From contig NZ_JAHHZF010000010.1 of the NCBI RefSeq assembly GCF_018729455.1, positions 132,122 through 196,121 on the forward strand: 64,000 bases of DNA. Direction: 5' to 3'. Shown here piece after piece: positions 48,700-61,010 of this stretch. The translations under genes and the position numbers were made by a program. The notes beneath the pieces are model-generated. The model was not told the DNA's origin and searched no databases. It saw only the letters and a list, made by a program, of their open reading frames with translations. Position 1 is the stretch's first letter, and each line of letters starts with the position of its first letter. This DNA comes from Prosthecodimorpha staleyi. GTDB lineage: Bacteria; Pseudomonadota; Alphaproteobacteria; Rhizobiales; Ancalomicrobiaceae.

Positions 48700-51600
48700 A
48701 TGCCGCCTACAGACGACCAGCAGCGCTCGACCCGGCTCTATTTCGGTTTGCGGGAGCGCCTGCTCGACCTCTCCAGCCGGAACCGGATGTTGAACTATCC
48801 GGTTGGGTCCCGCTCGCGCCGGCAGGTCGTGATCGTCGACGAAATCATGGAGGACGTCCACCGTCTGCTCGTCTCCGACGGCGTGACGCTCGATCTCGAA
48901 CCGCTGCCGCGTCCGCAGGATGCGCCGGACGACGAGGAAACGGCGGACTTCAGGACCGCGCTCGACCATGCCCGCGTCGGCGATGCCGTGCATATCGCCG
49001 AATCCCTGGCGATCGAGGCTGCCGGCCGCGACGACGATGCCGCGCTTGCCATGCTCGACCGGGCCTTGCGCGACCGGGTCCGGGTCGAACTCGGCCTGCC
49101 CCAGCGTGACCGTCGCGTCGAGACGGACCGCCTGGCCCAGGCGCGGCGGCTCGGCATCGAGCCCAATCCGGATCTGCCGGCCGCCGGCTACAAGCCGAGC
49201 CACACCGACCGCAATCTCCAGACCCTCAAATATCCCGACGAGCTCGACGCCACGCTCGACCGGATCTGCGCCGATGCCAGCCTGGCCGAACAGGAAACCG
49301 GGCAATCCGATCTCTACCTGGCCTTCGGCTTCCTGCAGCGCTTCGAAAGCGACAGTTCGGAACGCAAGCTGCTCGCGCCTCTGGTCCTGCTGCCGGTCCG
49401 GATCGAGGCCCGGACCACCGACAGCGGCCGCACATGGTCTGTCCTGGCGATCGGCGCGGCCGAGATCAACGCCAGCCTCGCCCGACTGATGGAGCGCGAT
49501 TTCGGCCTGTCCCTTCCGGAATTCGAAACCGACGAGGACGGCACCGGCTCGATCGAAGCCTATCTGGAACAGGTCCGCATCGCGATCGAACTGATGCGAC
49601 GCTGGCAGGTCCGGCGGACCATGGTGCTCGGGCATTTCCCGGTCGGCCGGCTGGCCATGTATGCCGATCTCGATCCGACCGCCTGGAGCCATCCGCCGGC
49701 CGGACGGCGACTGGTCGACACCGTGCTCGCCGGCACCGACGAAGGCCGCTGGGATGCGGAAGCATCGGTCCTGTCCGACCATCCGATCGACGATCCGGAC
49801 GCGGAGACGGTCGTCCCGTATCTGATCCACGACGCGGATGCCAGCCAGCACAATGTCCTGGTCGACGCGACGCGCGGCCGCGACCTGGTCGTCCAGGGGG
49901 GCCCGGGAACCGGCAAGTCCCAGACGATCGCCAACATCGTGGCCAATGCGCTCGGCAGCGGCAAGACGGTGCTGGTTCTGGCCGAGAAGCAGGGCGCCCT
50001 GGAGACGGTCCGCCGTCAGCTCGATGCGGCCGGCCTCGGCGACTTCTGCCTTTCGCTGCATTCGGAACGCGCGAGCCCGCAGCGCGTCGTCGATGCCTTG
50101 CGCCGCCGCGCCGAATTGGGCTGGGGCCGCGCGCCGCGGGCACAGCCGATCCTGCGCGACGCGACGATGGACGAAAGCCGCCGCGAGCTCGACCGCTATG
50201 TCGAAGCCCTGCATCAGGAGGGCGACGACGGCCGCACGCCCTACGAATTGATCTGGAACGCGATCGCCGGCCAGAACCGGCATGCCGACGTGATCCAGGC
50301 GCTGCGCCGCGTTTCGCTGCCCAAGTCCCTCCTCGACAGCGGCATGCGCATCCTGGAGGCCGTCGGCAAGCTCGAGGTCTACGCGGCCGCCGCCGAGTCC
50401 TTTGCGCGCGACTACGGCCATCCGGCCCTGTCGCCCTGGTCGCAGACCGTGCTGGCCGACATTTCCGCCGCCGATATCGGCCGGCTCAAGGACCTGCTCG
50501 GCGAGATGCTGGCGGCGACCGGTGCACTCTGCGACATCGCCGAGGAGGCCGCCGCCTTCGGGGCGCGCTCGATCGCGGATCTGCAGTCGATCGTGACGGC
50601 CGACCGCATGCTCGGCGTGCCGCCCGATACGCTGAGCCAGCCCGAGCGCTTCGTCGACCTCGATCACGACGACGTTTTCCGGATTGCCGGTCTGCGCGAG
50701 AAGCTGAAGCAGGTCGATGCGGAACTCGCCGCACGGCCGAAGGTCGCCGGCATTCCCCTCGAGGTGCTGGCGCGCGCCAGCGCCATGGTCACGGCGGGGC
50801 TCGACGGTCGCCTGCTCGATCTCAACCCGGATGCGGCACGGGTCGAGGCCGACCGCTGCATCGCCGACGGCCGCCGCCTTGCCGGCGCCATCGACCGCAT
50901 GCTGCCGGCCGTCGACATGATCGGGCTGGACCGCCAGTCGCCGCTGGCCGAGATCGATACGCTCGCCCAGGCGATCCAGTTCCTGTCCCGTGCCGAGCCG
51001 GGGCGCCGCAGCCTGCTCGACCGCTTCGCCCTGATCGAGGAGCGGGAATTCCTGTCCGTGCGGCAGCGCTGGCTGGATGCGGTCGATGCCGAGACAGACT
51101 GGCGGACCGCTTTCGTCGCCTATGGCGAAGAGCCCTGGCCGACCATCGCCGAGATCGAAGCCTGCGAGGCGACCCTGAACCGAAGCGGCTTCGCGCGCCG
51201 GTTCGGCCTGCGCGGCAGCTCCGAAAAGACGGCGCGCGCCCTGCTCGCCCGCCTGGCCGGGCCGGACGGCATCGTTCCCGATGCCGAGGAACTGGCCCAG
51301 TTCATCATCTATCTCCGCTATCTCGCCGCCTTCGAGAACGATCCGCAACTCGCCGCCCTGTTCGGCCCGGCCTGGGCCGGGCTCGGCACGCCGATGGAAG
51401 AGTGCGCCATCATCCGTCGCGACTTTCGCGCCGCACTCGCCGAACGCCCCGGCAGCGCGCGCATCGCAACGCTGGTCGTGGGCGCCGGCCCCGGCGTGAT
51501 CTCGCGCCTCGCCGACATGGCCGCCGCCGCGCAGGCGTTCCGGAGCCTGCCCGAATCCCTGCTGAAGCGCTATGGCACGGGCGGTCTCGGCACCATCCTG

Positions 51601-54336
51601 TCGGCCATCGAGGCGGAGCGCGATAGTTTCTCGGCTCTGATCGACCTCGATCCGGACCGCGAACTGAGCGGCATCCCGGTTCCGATCCGCGACATTGCCG
51701 ACACACACACGCGGCTGGAACGACGGGCAAGCATCGTCGAGGCGATCGGTCCCTCGCAGCTGGCGCAGGACTGGGACCATCTGTTCCCGGACGGCACGGG
51801 CATGGCCGAGGTCGCCCGCGCCAGCGAATGGGTCAAGACGGTCGGCCACCTGCGCTCGGTGCGCTCCTCGACCGGTCGGCTCGATCTCGAATGTCTGTCC
51901 GGTCCCGAGGCCCCCGCCATGCGGCGCCGGCTTGCGGATCTGGCAGCCCGCCTGGAGCCGCCGCTCGGACGGTTCGGACACCTGAAGGCGACCATCGAGG
52001 CGGAATTCGGCCAGCTTGGCCTCAATCTGTCCGAACCCACCGCCGTGCTCACCCGCGTCGACACGCTGCTTGGACGCAAGGCGGAGCTGAACAGCTATCT
52101 GGCGCTCGGCCGCCTGCGCCGCGAACTGGCCGAGGCCGGTGCCGGCGAGTTTCTGGAGACCTGCGATCGCGCCCGGGTCGCACCCGAGCGGCTGCCGATC
52201 CTGTTCGAGACCCTCGTGGCGCAGCGCCGTGCCGACAATGCCCGGCGCGGATCGCCGGCGCTGTGGCAGGTCACCGGCGTCGCACTGGAGGCGCGGCGGC
52301 GCACCTTCGCGGACCGCGACCGGCGTCGGCTGCAGTCGGACCGCGAGGCGATCGTCGCTCGCCTGCTGCAGGCGACCCCGCCGGTCGGCTCGATCAGCGG
52401 CATGCGGACGGGCTGGACCGAAATGGCCCTGCTGCGCAACGAGTTCGGCAAGCAGCGCCGCCATCTGCCGGTGCGCACGCTGCTGCGCCGGGCCGGACTG
52501 GCCGCGCAGACCCTGATGCCGTGCATCCTGGCCTCGCCGCTCTCGCTCGCCCGCTATCTGGAACCCGACCGGCTCAGCTTCGATCTTCTGGTGATCGACG
52601 AGGCCTCGCAGATGCCGGTGGAGAACGCCCTCGGCGCGTTGGCCCGGGCACGCCAGCTCGTCGTCTTCGGCGACACCCGCCAGCTGCCGCCGATGGAGCC
52701 GGCGACATCCGAAGCGCATGGATTCGAGGACGAGGCCGACGACCGCTTCGACGACGACGCGGTTTCGGTGCTGGATGCCTGCCGGCATGGCATCGGGCAG
52801 GTCCGCCGGCTGAAGTGGCACTACCGCAGCCGGGCGGAAAGCCTGTTCGCCTTTCCGAACCGGGAATTCTACCAGGACAGCCTGACCACCGTTCCCGAGC
52901 CGCGCACCGACGCCTTCGCGGTCGACCTGATCCGCGTCGACGGCGCCTGCCACTACCGCCGCAACGTGGCCGAGGCGGCCCGCATCGCCGAGGAGGCGAT
53001 CGGCTTCATGCGCCGCTTCGCCGCCAGCGGTTCCGAGACCATGCCGACGCTCGGCATCGTCGCCGCGACCGCCGAGCAGCGCGACCTGATTCTGGCCGAG
53101 TTGCGTCGCCTGGAAGCCGGCGACGGCGCCGTCGAGGTCTATCGAATGAAGGCCGCCAATCTCGGCGAGCCGGTCTTCGTAAAGACGATCGACAGCGTCC
53201 AGGGCGACGAGCGCGACGTCGTTCTGATCTCGCTGACCTTCGGGCGCGACCGCAGCGGGGCCGGCCTTGGCCCGCGGCTCGGTCCTTTCGAGGGGCGGCT
53301 CGGCGCCCATCGCCTGAACGTGCTGGTGACCCGCGCCCGGCGCCGGATCGGGCTGTTCGCCTCCTTCGGCGCCGAGGATGTCGCAGCCACGGACACGAGC
53401 GGACCGGGGCTTGTCGCCCTGAAGCGCTTCCTCGACCATGTCGAGACCCGCGGCCGGGCCATCGCGGCTGCGGCCGCGCTGGCGCCGGACGGGGACTTCG
53501 AACGCGAGATCGGCCGGCGTTTGACCGACCGCGGCTATCAGGTCGCCACCCGGATCGGCCTGTCGCACCGGCGGGTCGAACTGGCCATCCGGCATCCGGA
53601 CCGGCCGGATCGCTTCCTGTGCGGGCTCCAGGGCGATGGCACCGACTATGCGCAGGTGAAGAGCGCACGCGACCGCGACCGGATCGGCGACGAGGTGCTG
53701 CGCCTGCGCGGCTGGGACCTGATCCGGCTGTGGTCGACCGACTGGCTGGAGGACGCCGAAGAGGAGACGGAACGCCTCGTCCGGCGGCTGGAACAGATGC
53801 GCAGTATGGCGTCACCCGCCGATATCGAGATCGCCTTCGGCCGTCGCCTGGCCGATCTCGACCGCGAGGCGGCGCCGGCAGCGCCCTTCGACGAGGCGAC
53901 CATCCGGCTCGTCGCGATGAGCGGCGATCCCGGGCCGAGCGGCTTGTTCGGCTTCAACGAGGGCGGACGCGGCGGCGGCCCCGACATGCGCAGCGATCGC
54001 GACCTCGCCCGCGCGCTGGTCGATTTCCGCGAGCATGTGATCGCCCGCCGGATGCCGCGTTTCGACCGCGAGCGCTCGATCCTGCGCGACACGATGATCG
54101 AGTTCCTGATCGACAGCCGCCTCGACGACCCGAATGACTGGGATCGCTCGGTACCCGGCTACCTGCGTGCCGGTACCAATCCGGCCGAGCGGCGGATGTT
54201 CCTGCCGGAAATCTGCGGCATCCTGGACCGCCGCGTGCGCGGCCAGGGCCTGCGTCTGGCCGCCTCGCGCGGTCTGCCGGTGGTCCCGCGCGACGAACCG
54301 GCGCTCTCCGCCAACGAGGACCGTTCGGGCGCCTGA
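48700..54336 (+). CDS. DUF4011-type superfamily 1 helicase with C-terminal REase-like domain
   Basis: This is a 1,878-residue protein. The N-terminal DUF4011 region begins LRERLLDLSSRNRMLNYPVG and includes KLLAPLVLLPVRIEARTTDS. The SF1 ATPase is split: Walker A GGPGTGKSQTIANIVANAL (400-407 core), then a long helical insert (about 430-1240), then Walker B at D1300-E1301 (FDLLVIDEASQMPVENALG), GDTRQLPPMEP, DSVQGDERDVVLISLTFG and RLNVLVTRARRRIGLFASF. A REase-like domain follows (about 1598-1690: RIGLSHRRVELAIRHPDRPD, ARDRDRIGDEVLRLRGWDLI, RLWSTDWLED), and a DUF3320-like tail. In usual members the motif is I-D-L and E-x-D-G; here they read V-E1627-L and Q1644-GDG. Relatives occur in plasmids and defence islands, and an anti-phage role is plausible but unproven. 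The ATG at 48700 follows CGAGGA; a TTG at 48691 is too close. Confidence 0.92.
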   Translation: MPPTDDQQRSTRLYFGLRERLLDLSSRNRMLNYPVGSRSRRQVVIVDEIMEDVHRLLVSDGVTLDLEPLPRPQDAPDDEETADFRTALDHARVGDAVHIAESLAIEAAGRDDDAALAMLDRALRDRVRVELGLPQRDRRVETDRLAQARRLGIEPNPDLPAAGYKPSHTDRNLQTLKYPDELDATLDRICADASLAEQETGQSDLYLAFGFLQRFESDSSERKLLAPLVLLPVRIEARTTDSGRTWSVLAIGAAEINASLARLMERDFGLSLPEFETDEDGTGSIEAYLEQVRIAIELMRRWQVRRTMVLGHFPVGRLAMYADLDPTAWSHPPAGRRLVDTVLAGTDEGRWDAEASVLSDHPIDDPDAETVVPYLIHDADASQHNVLVDATRGRDLVVQGGPGTGKSQTIANIVANALGSGKTVLVLAEKQGALETVRRQLDAAGLGDFCLSLHSERASPQRVVDALRRRAELGWGRAPRAQPILRDATMDESRRELDRYVEALHQEGDDGRTPYELIWNAIAGQNRHADVIQALRRVSLPKSLLDSGMRILEAVGKLEVYAAAAESFARDYGHPALSPWSQTVLADISAADIGRLKDLLGEMLAATGALCDIAEEAAAFGARSIADLQSIVTADRMLGVPPDTLSQPERFVDLDHDDVFRIAGLREKLKQVDAELAARPKVAGIPLEVLARASAMVTAGLDGRLLDLNPDAARVEADRCIADGRRLAGAIDRMLPAVDMIGLDRQSPLAEIDTLAQAIQFLSRAEPGRRSLLDRFALIEEREFLSVRQRWLDAVDAETDWRTAFVAYGEEPWPTIAEIEACEATLNRSGFARRFGLRGSSEKTARALLARLAGPDGIVPDAEELAQFIIYLRYLAAFENDPQLAALFGPAWAGLGTPMEECAIIRRDFRAALAERPGSARIATLVVGAGPGVISRLADMAAAAQAFRSLPESLLKRYGTGGLGTILSAIEAERDSFSALIDLDPDRELSGIPVPIRDIADTHTRLERRASIVEAIGPSQLAQDWDHLFPDGTGMAEVARASEWVKTVGHLRSVRSSTGRLDLECLSGPEAPAMRRRLADLAARLEPPLGRFGHLKATIEAEFGQLGLNLSEPTAVLTRVDTLLGRKAELNSYLALGRLRRELAEAGAGEFLETCDRARVAPERLPILFETLVAQRRADNARRGSPALWQVTGVALEARRRTFADRDRRRLQSDREAIVARLLQATPPVGSISGMRTGWTEMALLRNEFGKQRRHLPVRTLLRRAGLAAQTLMPCILASPLSLARYLEPDRLSFDLLVIDEASQMPVENALGALARARQLVVFGDTRQLPPMEPATSEAHGFEDEADDRFDDDAVSVLDACRHGIGQVRRLKWHYRSRAESLFAFPNREFYQDSLTTVPEPRTDAFAVDLIRVDGACHYRRNVAEAARIAEEAIGFMRRFAASGSETMPTLGIVAATAEQRDLILAELRRLEAGDGAVEVYRMKAANLGEPVFVKTIDSVQGDERDVVLISLTFGRDRSGAGLGPRLGPFEGRLGAHRLNVLVTRARRRIGLFASFGAEDVAATDTSGPGLVALKRFLDHVETRGRAIAAAAALAPDGDFEREIGRRLTDRGYQVATRIGLSHRRVELAIRHPDRPDRFLCGLQGDGTDYAQVKSARDRDRIGDEVLRLRGWDLIRLWSTDWLEDAEEETERLVRRLEQMRSMASPADIEIAFGRRLADLDREAAPAAPFDEATIRLVAMSGDPGPSGLFGFNEGGRGGGPDMRSDRDLARALVDFREHVIARRMPRFDRERSILRDTMIEFLIDSRLDDPNDWDRSVPGYLRAGTNPAERRMFLPEICGILDRRVRGQGLRLAASRGLPVVPRDEPALSANEDRSGA

Positions 54337-54363
54337 ACCCGAACGGCGGGTCGGAGGCATCCG

Positions 54364-54393
54364 GGTCCGACCGGATCCTTCCCGGGTCGGACC
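54364..54393. terminator. Hairpin between convergent helicase and YqhA genes
   Basis: GGTCCGACC (54364-54372) and GGTCGGACC (54385-54393) form a perfect nine-base-pair stem with a 12-base loop in the 81-base gap between two convergent stops. It has no T-run, and a bidirectional terminator is suggested by its position. Confidence 0.45.
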
Positions 54394-54417
54394 GCCCCGA
54401 CGGCCGCTTCGCCGGCT

Positions 54418-54933
54418 TCAGTGTTCCGGACGGATGCCGTCCGGGGCATGCGACAGGCGGTCCATCAGCGCCAGCAGGACGCCGGTGACCACGAAGACGA
54501 CATGGATGATGGTCATCCACATGATGTCGCGGTCGGAGTATTTCGCCAGTCCCATGAAGACCTTCAGCATGTGAATGCCCGAGATGGCCACCATCGAGGC
54601 GATCAGCTTCAGCTTCAGCGCGCCGAAGTCGACCTTGCCCTTCCAGTCCGGCGCATCCTCGTGATCGCCGACATCGATCTTGGAGACGAAATTCTCGTAT
54701 CCGGAGAAGATTACGATCAGCAGCAGGTTGCCGGCGAGCGACAGGTCGATCAGCGACAGGATGCCGAGCACCACGTCGGCCTCCCCGGCTCGGGTGAGTT
54801 CGACCGCGAAATGAAAAAGCTCCTGCATGAACTTGATCAGAAGCCCGACCAGCGCGAAGACCAGGCCGACATAGAAGGGGGCCATGATCCAGCGGCTGGC
54901 GAAAAGTCCGCGTTCCAGATTCCGTTCGATCAT
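54418..54933 (-). CDS. YqhA/UPF0114 family membrane protein (TIGR00645)
   Basis: This is a small inner-membrane protein of the UPF0114 family (171 residues) with four predicted helices, around 17-35, 60-80, 108-130 and 140-160. Signature segments are RGLFASRWIMAPFYVGLVFA, SLIDLSLAGNLLLIVIFSGY, ENFVSKIDVGD and LKLKLIASMVAISGIHMLK. Function is unknown. The start at 54933 is preceded by a perfect GGAGG; an extended frame upstream overlaps the promoter region and has no homology. It lies alone, convergent with the helicase. Confidence 0.93.
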   Translation of the reverse strand: MIERNLERGLFASRWIMAPFYVGLVFALVGLLIKFMQELFHFAVELTRAGEADVVLGILSLIDLSLAGNLLLIVIFSGYENFVSKIDVGDHEDAPDWKGKVDFGALKLKLIASMVAISGIHMLKVFMGLAKYSDRDIMWMTIIHVVFVVTGVLLALMDRLSHAPDGIRPEH

Positions 54934-55140
54934 GCTGCCTCCGATCGGCGTCGCCGGCGAACCTCGCCGCGACGTCGTCCATGGTCCTGGTTCCGACCCG
55001 CCACCGACCGGTTCGCGGCCATCGGCGCGACCTTCGGCAATCTCCCGCAGCGATACCGGCTCGCCGGCCATGCGCCAAGCCCGAAACGGCGGCAGACGGC
55101 CGAGGCATCGCGTGGCCGTGACCGAAGCGGGCGGAGCCGT

Positions 55141-56016
55141 TCAGGCGTCGGTCAGGAGGCCGTCCAGTTTCTGCAGGAAATGCTTGGTCTTGTCGCCATA
55201 GAGTTCGGCGCCGAGTTCGCAGGCGCGCCGGGCGAGCTTGCGGCGGCGGCGTTCGGCCTCTTCGGCCAGGTGGCGGGCGACCTTCTTGGAGCCCGACACG
55301 TCCGCCTCCTTACCCAGCCGACGGATCAAAAGGGCGAGATCGTGCTCGTCGCCGAGCAGTTCGCCGAGTTCGTCGAGATCGCCGACGATCGACCGCGACG
55401 TGACGGCGGTACGCCCGACGACCAGCAGGGACAGGTGCCAGCGGTGCTTCACCTGCTTGCGCCAGTCGTGCAGCACGTCCTCGCCGCCCTCCTCCTCGGC
55501 CTTGCGCCAGTCGGCCCGCCCCCGGCGATAGGTCTCGCCGAGCGCCTCGACGAACAGCCGTCCGGCCGCGGGCGCAAGCGGCAGGGAGGCGGCATCGGCC
55601 TCCGCGATGCGCAGCAGAGCCGCAACGCGGCTGGTGTCGGGACGCTGGGCATGGGCAATTTCCGCCGTCCGGCTCAGGCGCCCGATCAGGACGCCGGCGC
55701 CGTCCTGCGGACGGCGGTCATCCAGCTTCTGCGCCGAGGCGACCATCGCGTCGGCATCGCGGGCGGCGGACAGGTGATCCGCCGCATCGCGCAGCACGTC
55801 GCGGCGGCGCCGGTAGTCCTCTCCGATCAGCGGGCGGAAGACCAGAAGCACGCTGCGGGCGCGCTTCAGGGCGCGCCGCGCACGATGGACCCCCGCCGCC
55901 TGTTCGGCGCGCGGGACCGCGACCGCCGCGCGGGCGAGCGCGATCTCGCCCATCATGATCCGCTTCAGGCCGGTCGCGAAAGATTCATGCGGATCGAGAC
56001 GGAACGGCATGGGCAT
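55141..56016 (-). CDS. CHAD domain-containing protein
   Basis: This is a 291-residue, strongly basic alpha-helical protein with a CHAD domain, a fold that binds polyphosphate. Landmarks are VHRARRALKRARSVLLVFRP, LRDAADHLSAARDADAMVAS and VLHDWRKQVKHRWHLSLLV with the conserved His and basic residues, and a C-terminal GELLGDEHDLALLIRRL. The ATG at 56016 follows CGGAGACCG. There is no CYTH/ThTPase domain attached. It lies 31 bases downstream of msrA on the same strand, so the two may be co-transcribed. A role in polyphosphate granule binding is known for the family; no other polyphosphate gene is in view. Confidence 0.9.
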   Translation of the reverse strand: MPMPFRLDPHESFATGLKRIMMGEIALARAAVAVPRAEQAAGVHRARRALKRARSVLLVFRPLIGEDYRRRRDVLRDAADHLSAARDADAMVASAQKLDDRRPQDGAGVLIGRLSRTAEIAHAQRPDTSRVAALLRIAEADAASLPLAPAAGRLFVEALGETYRRGRADWRKAEEEGGEDVLHDWRKQVKHRWHLSLLVVGRTAVTSRSIVGDLDELGELLGDEHDLALLIRRLGKEADVSGSKKVARHLAEEAERRRRKLARRACELGAELYGDKTKHFLQKLDGLLTDA

Positions 56017-56047
56017 GCGGTCTCCGATCGGCGGAGCCGCCGTCCGT

Positions 56048-56713
56048 TCAGGCGTCGACTCCGGTTCCGATCGGACAGGAAACGCCTGTGCCGCCGAGGC
56101 CGCAATAGCCTCCGGGATTCTTGGCGAGATACTGCTGATGGGAGGCCTCGGCATAGTAGAAGGGTGGCGCCGGTGCAATCTCGGTGGTGATGCCGCCCCG
56201 GCCCGCCGCCTTCAACGCCTGACCGTAGGCTTGCTTCGACGCCTCGGCGGCGGCGGCCTGAGCCTCGGTGGTCGTGTAGATGGCCGACCGGTACTGCGTC
56301 CCCACATCGTTGCCTTGGCGCATGCCCTGGGTCGGGTCATGGCTCTCCCAGAATAGCTTCAGGAGGGCCGCATAGGAGATCTTCGCCGGGTCGTAGACGA
56401 CTTTCACGACCTCTGTGTGACCGGTCATTCCGGTACAGGTCTCCTGGTAGGTCGGGTTCGGCGTCACGCCGCCCTGATAGCCGACCGCCGTCGTCCACAC
56501 GCCCTCGCCGGCCTGCCAGAACTTACGCTCCGCGCCCCAGAAGCAGCCGAGCGCGAAATAGGCGACCTCCATCCCGTCCGGATAGGGACCATGCAGCGCA
56601 TGGCCGTTGACGTAATGGGTCTCGGCGGTCGGGATCGCGGCGGCGCGGCCCGGCAGGGCGCCATCCGCGGTCGGCAGATGCAGCTTCTTGTTGAAGATGT
56701 CGATCAGAAACAT
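56048..56713 (-). CDS. msrA: Peptide methionine (S)-S-oxide reductase
   Basis: This enzyme repairs methionine-S-sulfoxide in proteins and so protects against oxidative stress. The 221-residue product has catalytic Cys57 in the hallmark GCFWG ([17 protein letters not shown]), then [30 protein letters not shown] and [18 protein letters not shown]. Two C-terminal cysteines, Cys204 and Cys213 ([12 protein letters not shown]), can act as resolving residues. A 40-residue N-terminal extension precedes the core, as in many proteobacterial MsrA proteins. AAAGGAG precedes the ATG at 56713. The CHAD gene follows downstream. Confidence 0.95.
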   Translation of the reverse strand: MFLIDIFNKKLHLPTADGALPGRAAAIPTAETHYVNGHALHGPYPDGMEVAYFALGCFWGAERKFWQAGEGVWTTAVGYQGGVTPNPTYQETCTGMTGHTEVVKVVYDPAKISYAALLKLFWESHDPTQGMRQGNDVGTQYRSAIYTTTEAQAAAAEASKQAYGQALKAAGRGGITTEIAPAPPFYYAEASHQQYLAKNPGGYCGLGGTGVSCPIGTGVDA

Positions 56714-56841
56714 GGATCGGCTCCTTTCTGGCGGCGACGCGACGGTCCCCGCAGAGGTCGGGACGGATTTCGGATCCCCGCGCGCGGCGCGAAGTCCGGC
56801 AGACGAAAGAAAACGGCGGGGCGGCGAGGGCCGGCGGCGGA

Positions 56842-57144
56842 TCAGAGTACGAAGGCGGCGCGCCGACGCCGGCTGCCGATCGCCACCAGCGCCAGGCCGA
56901 CGGCGAACAGGACGGTCCAGTTCGGCAGCGCGAGGATCAGCCGGAACAGGCTGTCCCAGACTACAGCCGGCACGGCGGCCTTGGCGGCGGCGAAGCTGGC
57001 CGGCGCGAGATCCGACCAGACCGTGCCGAGCGGCGTCAAGATCAGCTTTCCGGAGGCGATGGTCTTCATGCCGTCGATGACCACGCCCACGATCGCGCCG
57101 GCGACGATCCAGAGGCCGATCGAGCGAATCAGGAACGTGATCAT
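56842..57144 (-). CDS. Small membrane protein of unknown function
   Basis: This is a 100-residue protein with two hydrophobic helices, at about 3-24 ([20 protein letters not shown]) and 70-90 ([20 protein letters not shown]), and a basic C-terminus ([11 protein letters not shown]). The amphipathic middle segment ([20 protein letters not shown]) would lie outside the membrane. A near-perfect GAGGAGG ribosome-binding site precedes the ATG at 57144, which makes it a real gene despite its size. I do not recognise a named family. It lies between msrA and the divergent malic enzyme gene. Confidence 0.8.
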   Translation of the reverse strand: MITFLIRSIGLWIVAGAIVGVVIDGMKTIASGKLILTPLGTVWSDLAPASFAAAKAAVPAVVWDSLFRLILALPNWTVLFAVGLALVAIGSRRRRAAFVL

Positions 57145-57462
57145 GGCACCTCCTCAGACCTCGCCGCCCGGCGCCGTCGACCGGCTATCCGACAGAGGCA
57201 GCCGCCTGGATCGAATTCAACCGTTTTAGCGCAACCCGGCGGAATCGCGAAGCTTTGCAAACGACCGGTTCCGTCGTCCGGCCGATTTCGCCAAGACGGA
57301 ACATGCGCTAAAGCCCCGACACTAGCACTCGATTCGTACCGGCATGACCGCTACGGTGCCAGAGATAATGTCTGCCGATCCGCCCTGCAACGCGACCGGG
57401 CCGTAACGCCTGCGTGACGGGCGGCCAACGGCGACAAGAGACCAGGCGAGGGGAGCCAACCG
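57145..57462. other. Divergent intergenic region before maeB
   Basis: No gene is supported in these 318 bases. The middle is somewhat AT-richer (around 57214-57245 and 57325-57375), and promoters of the small membrane protein and of maeB are expected here. I cannot fix exact boxes. Confidence 0.45.
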
Positions 57463-59781
<2,319 letters not shown>

Positions 59782-59807
59782 GGCACGCAGGAAAGGAACC
59801 GGAGGCC

Positions 59808-61010
59808 ATGGCGGTGACCGAGGCGACGATCGATCGGCAGACGGTGCCCCATCGGCCGAATCCCCTGCTGACGGCCGTCGAGACCCCGCCGATCCCGACC
59901 GCCCAGGCCTGGATGGCCGCCTATGACGGTCGGGCCGGGCCGTTCCTGAACCTGAGCCAGGCGGCCCCCGGCGATCCGCCGCCGGCCGAACTGCTCGCCC
60001 GCCTCGCCGAGGCGGCCGGGGCGCCGGAGACGACCCGCTACGGGCCGATCCCCGGCGAACCCAACCTCCGCGCCGCGCTCGCCGCCGAGATGACCGCGCT
60101 CTATGGCGGACCGGTCGATGCCGCCGACGTCGTCATCACCTCAGGCTGCAATCAGGCCTTCTTCGCCGCCGCCCTGACGGTCGCCCGCGCCGGCGACGAG
60201 GTCATCCTGCCGGCACCCTGGTATTTCAATCACAAGATGATCCTCGACATGCTCGGGATCGTCGCGCGGCCGTTCGCCCTGAAGGCCGAGGACGGCTTCG
60301 AGCCCGACCCGGCCGCAGCCCGCGCGCTGATCGGGCCGAAGACCCGGGCGATCGTGCTGGTCAGCCCGAACAATCCGACCGGCGCCACCTGCCGTCCGGA
60401 AACCATCGCGGCCTTCGCCGATCTGGCCGAGGAAGCCGGTCTGTTCCTGATCCTGGACGAGACCTATCGGGACTTCCTGCCCGAGGGGCGCGACCGTCCG
60501 CACGATCTTTTCGCCGCCGGCCGCAGCCGGGCGGCGCTGATCCATCTCTACAGCTTCTCGAAGGCCTATTCGATCCCGGGCCACCGGCTCGGCGCGCTGG
60601 TCGCCGCGCCGGTCCTGATCGAGCAGGTGATCAAGGTTCAGGATTGTCTGCAGATCTGCGCGCCGCGCGCCGGCCAGGCGGCGATCGCCTGGGCGATCCC
60701 GGCGCTCGGCGGCTGGCGGGCCGCGAACCGGCGCATGATCAACCGGCGGGCGGCGCTGTTCGCCGACCGGTTGGCCACGGTGCCGGGCTGGCGGGTCGAG
60801 GCGGCCGGCGCCTATTTCGCCTATGTGCGCCATCCGGGCCGACAGCCGGCGCTCGCCGTCGCCGAACGACTGTGCCGGGAGCGCGGCGTGCTGACCCTGC
60901 CGGGCTCCTGGTTCGGGCCCGGGCAGGAGGGTCATCTGCGCATCGCCTTCGCCAATGTCGACGACGCGGCGCTCGACCGCATCGCGGAACGCTTTCTGGA
61001 ATTGGACTAA
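59808..61010 (+). CDS. Class I/II PLP-dependent aminotransferase
   Basis: This is a 400-residue fold-type I aminotransferase. Key parts are TTRYGPIPGEPNLRAALAAE, VITSGCNQAFFAAALTVARA, LPAPWYFNHKMILDML, the substrate/PLP motif LVSPNNPTGATCRPETI, LILDETYRDFLPEGRDRP and the Schiff-base Lys in LYSFSKAYSIPGHRLGALVA. The C-terminal Arg for carboxylate binding is in GHLRIAFANVDD. Its substrate is not evident. The ATG at 59808 follows GGAGG. It is 26 bases behind maeB, so it may use pyruvate or a related keto acid as partner, which is inference from context only. Confidence 0.92.
   Translation: MAVTEATIDRQTVPHRPNPLLTAVETPPIPTAQAWMAAYDGRAGPFLNLSQAAPGDPPPAELLARLAEAAGAPETTRYGPIPGEPNLRAALAAEMTALYGGPVDAADVVITSGCNQAFFAAALTVARAGDEVILPAPWYFNHKMILDMLGIVARPFALKAEDGFEPDPAAARALIGPKTRAIVLVSPNNPTGATCRPETIAAFADLAEEAGLFLILDETYRDFLPEGRDRPHDLFAAGRSRAALIHLYSFSKAYSIPGHRLGALVAAPVLIEQVIKVQDCLQICAPRAGQAAIAWAIPALGGWRAANRRMINRRAALFADRLATVPGWRVEAAGAYFAYVRHPGRQPALAVAERLCRERGVLTLPGSWFGPGQEGHLRIAFANVDDAALDRIAERFLELD

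Noticed and set aside
48181-53595. An 1,804-codon open frame antisense to the hydrolase and helicase genes
   Set aside because: Composition is Arg/Gly/Gln/Ala-rich without motifs, while the plus-strand helicase has clear conserved motifs over its length.
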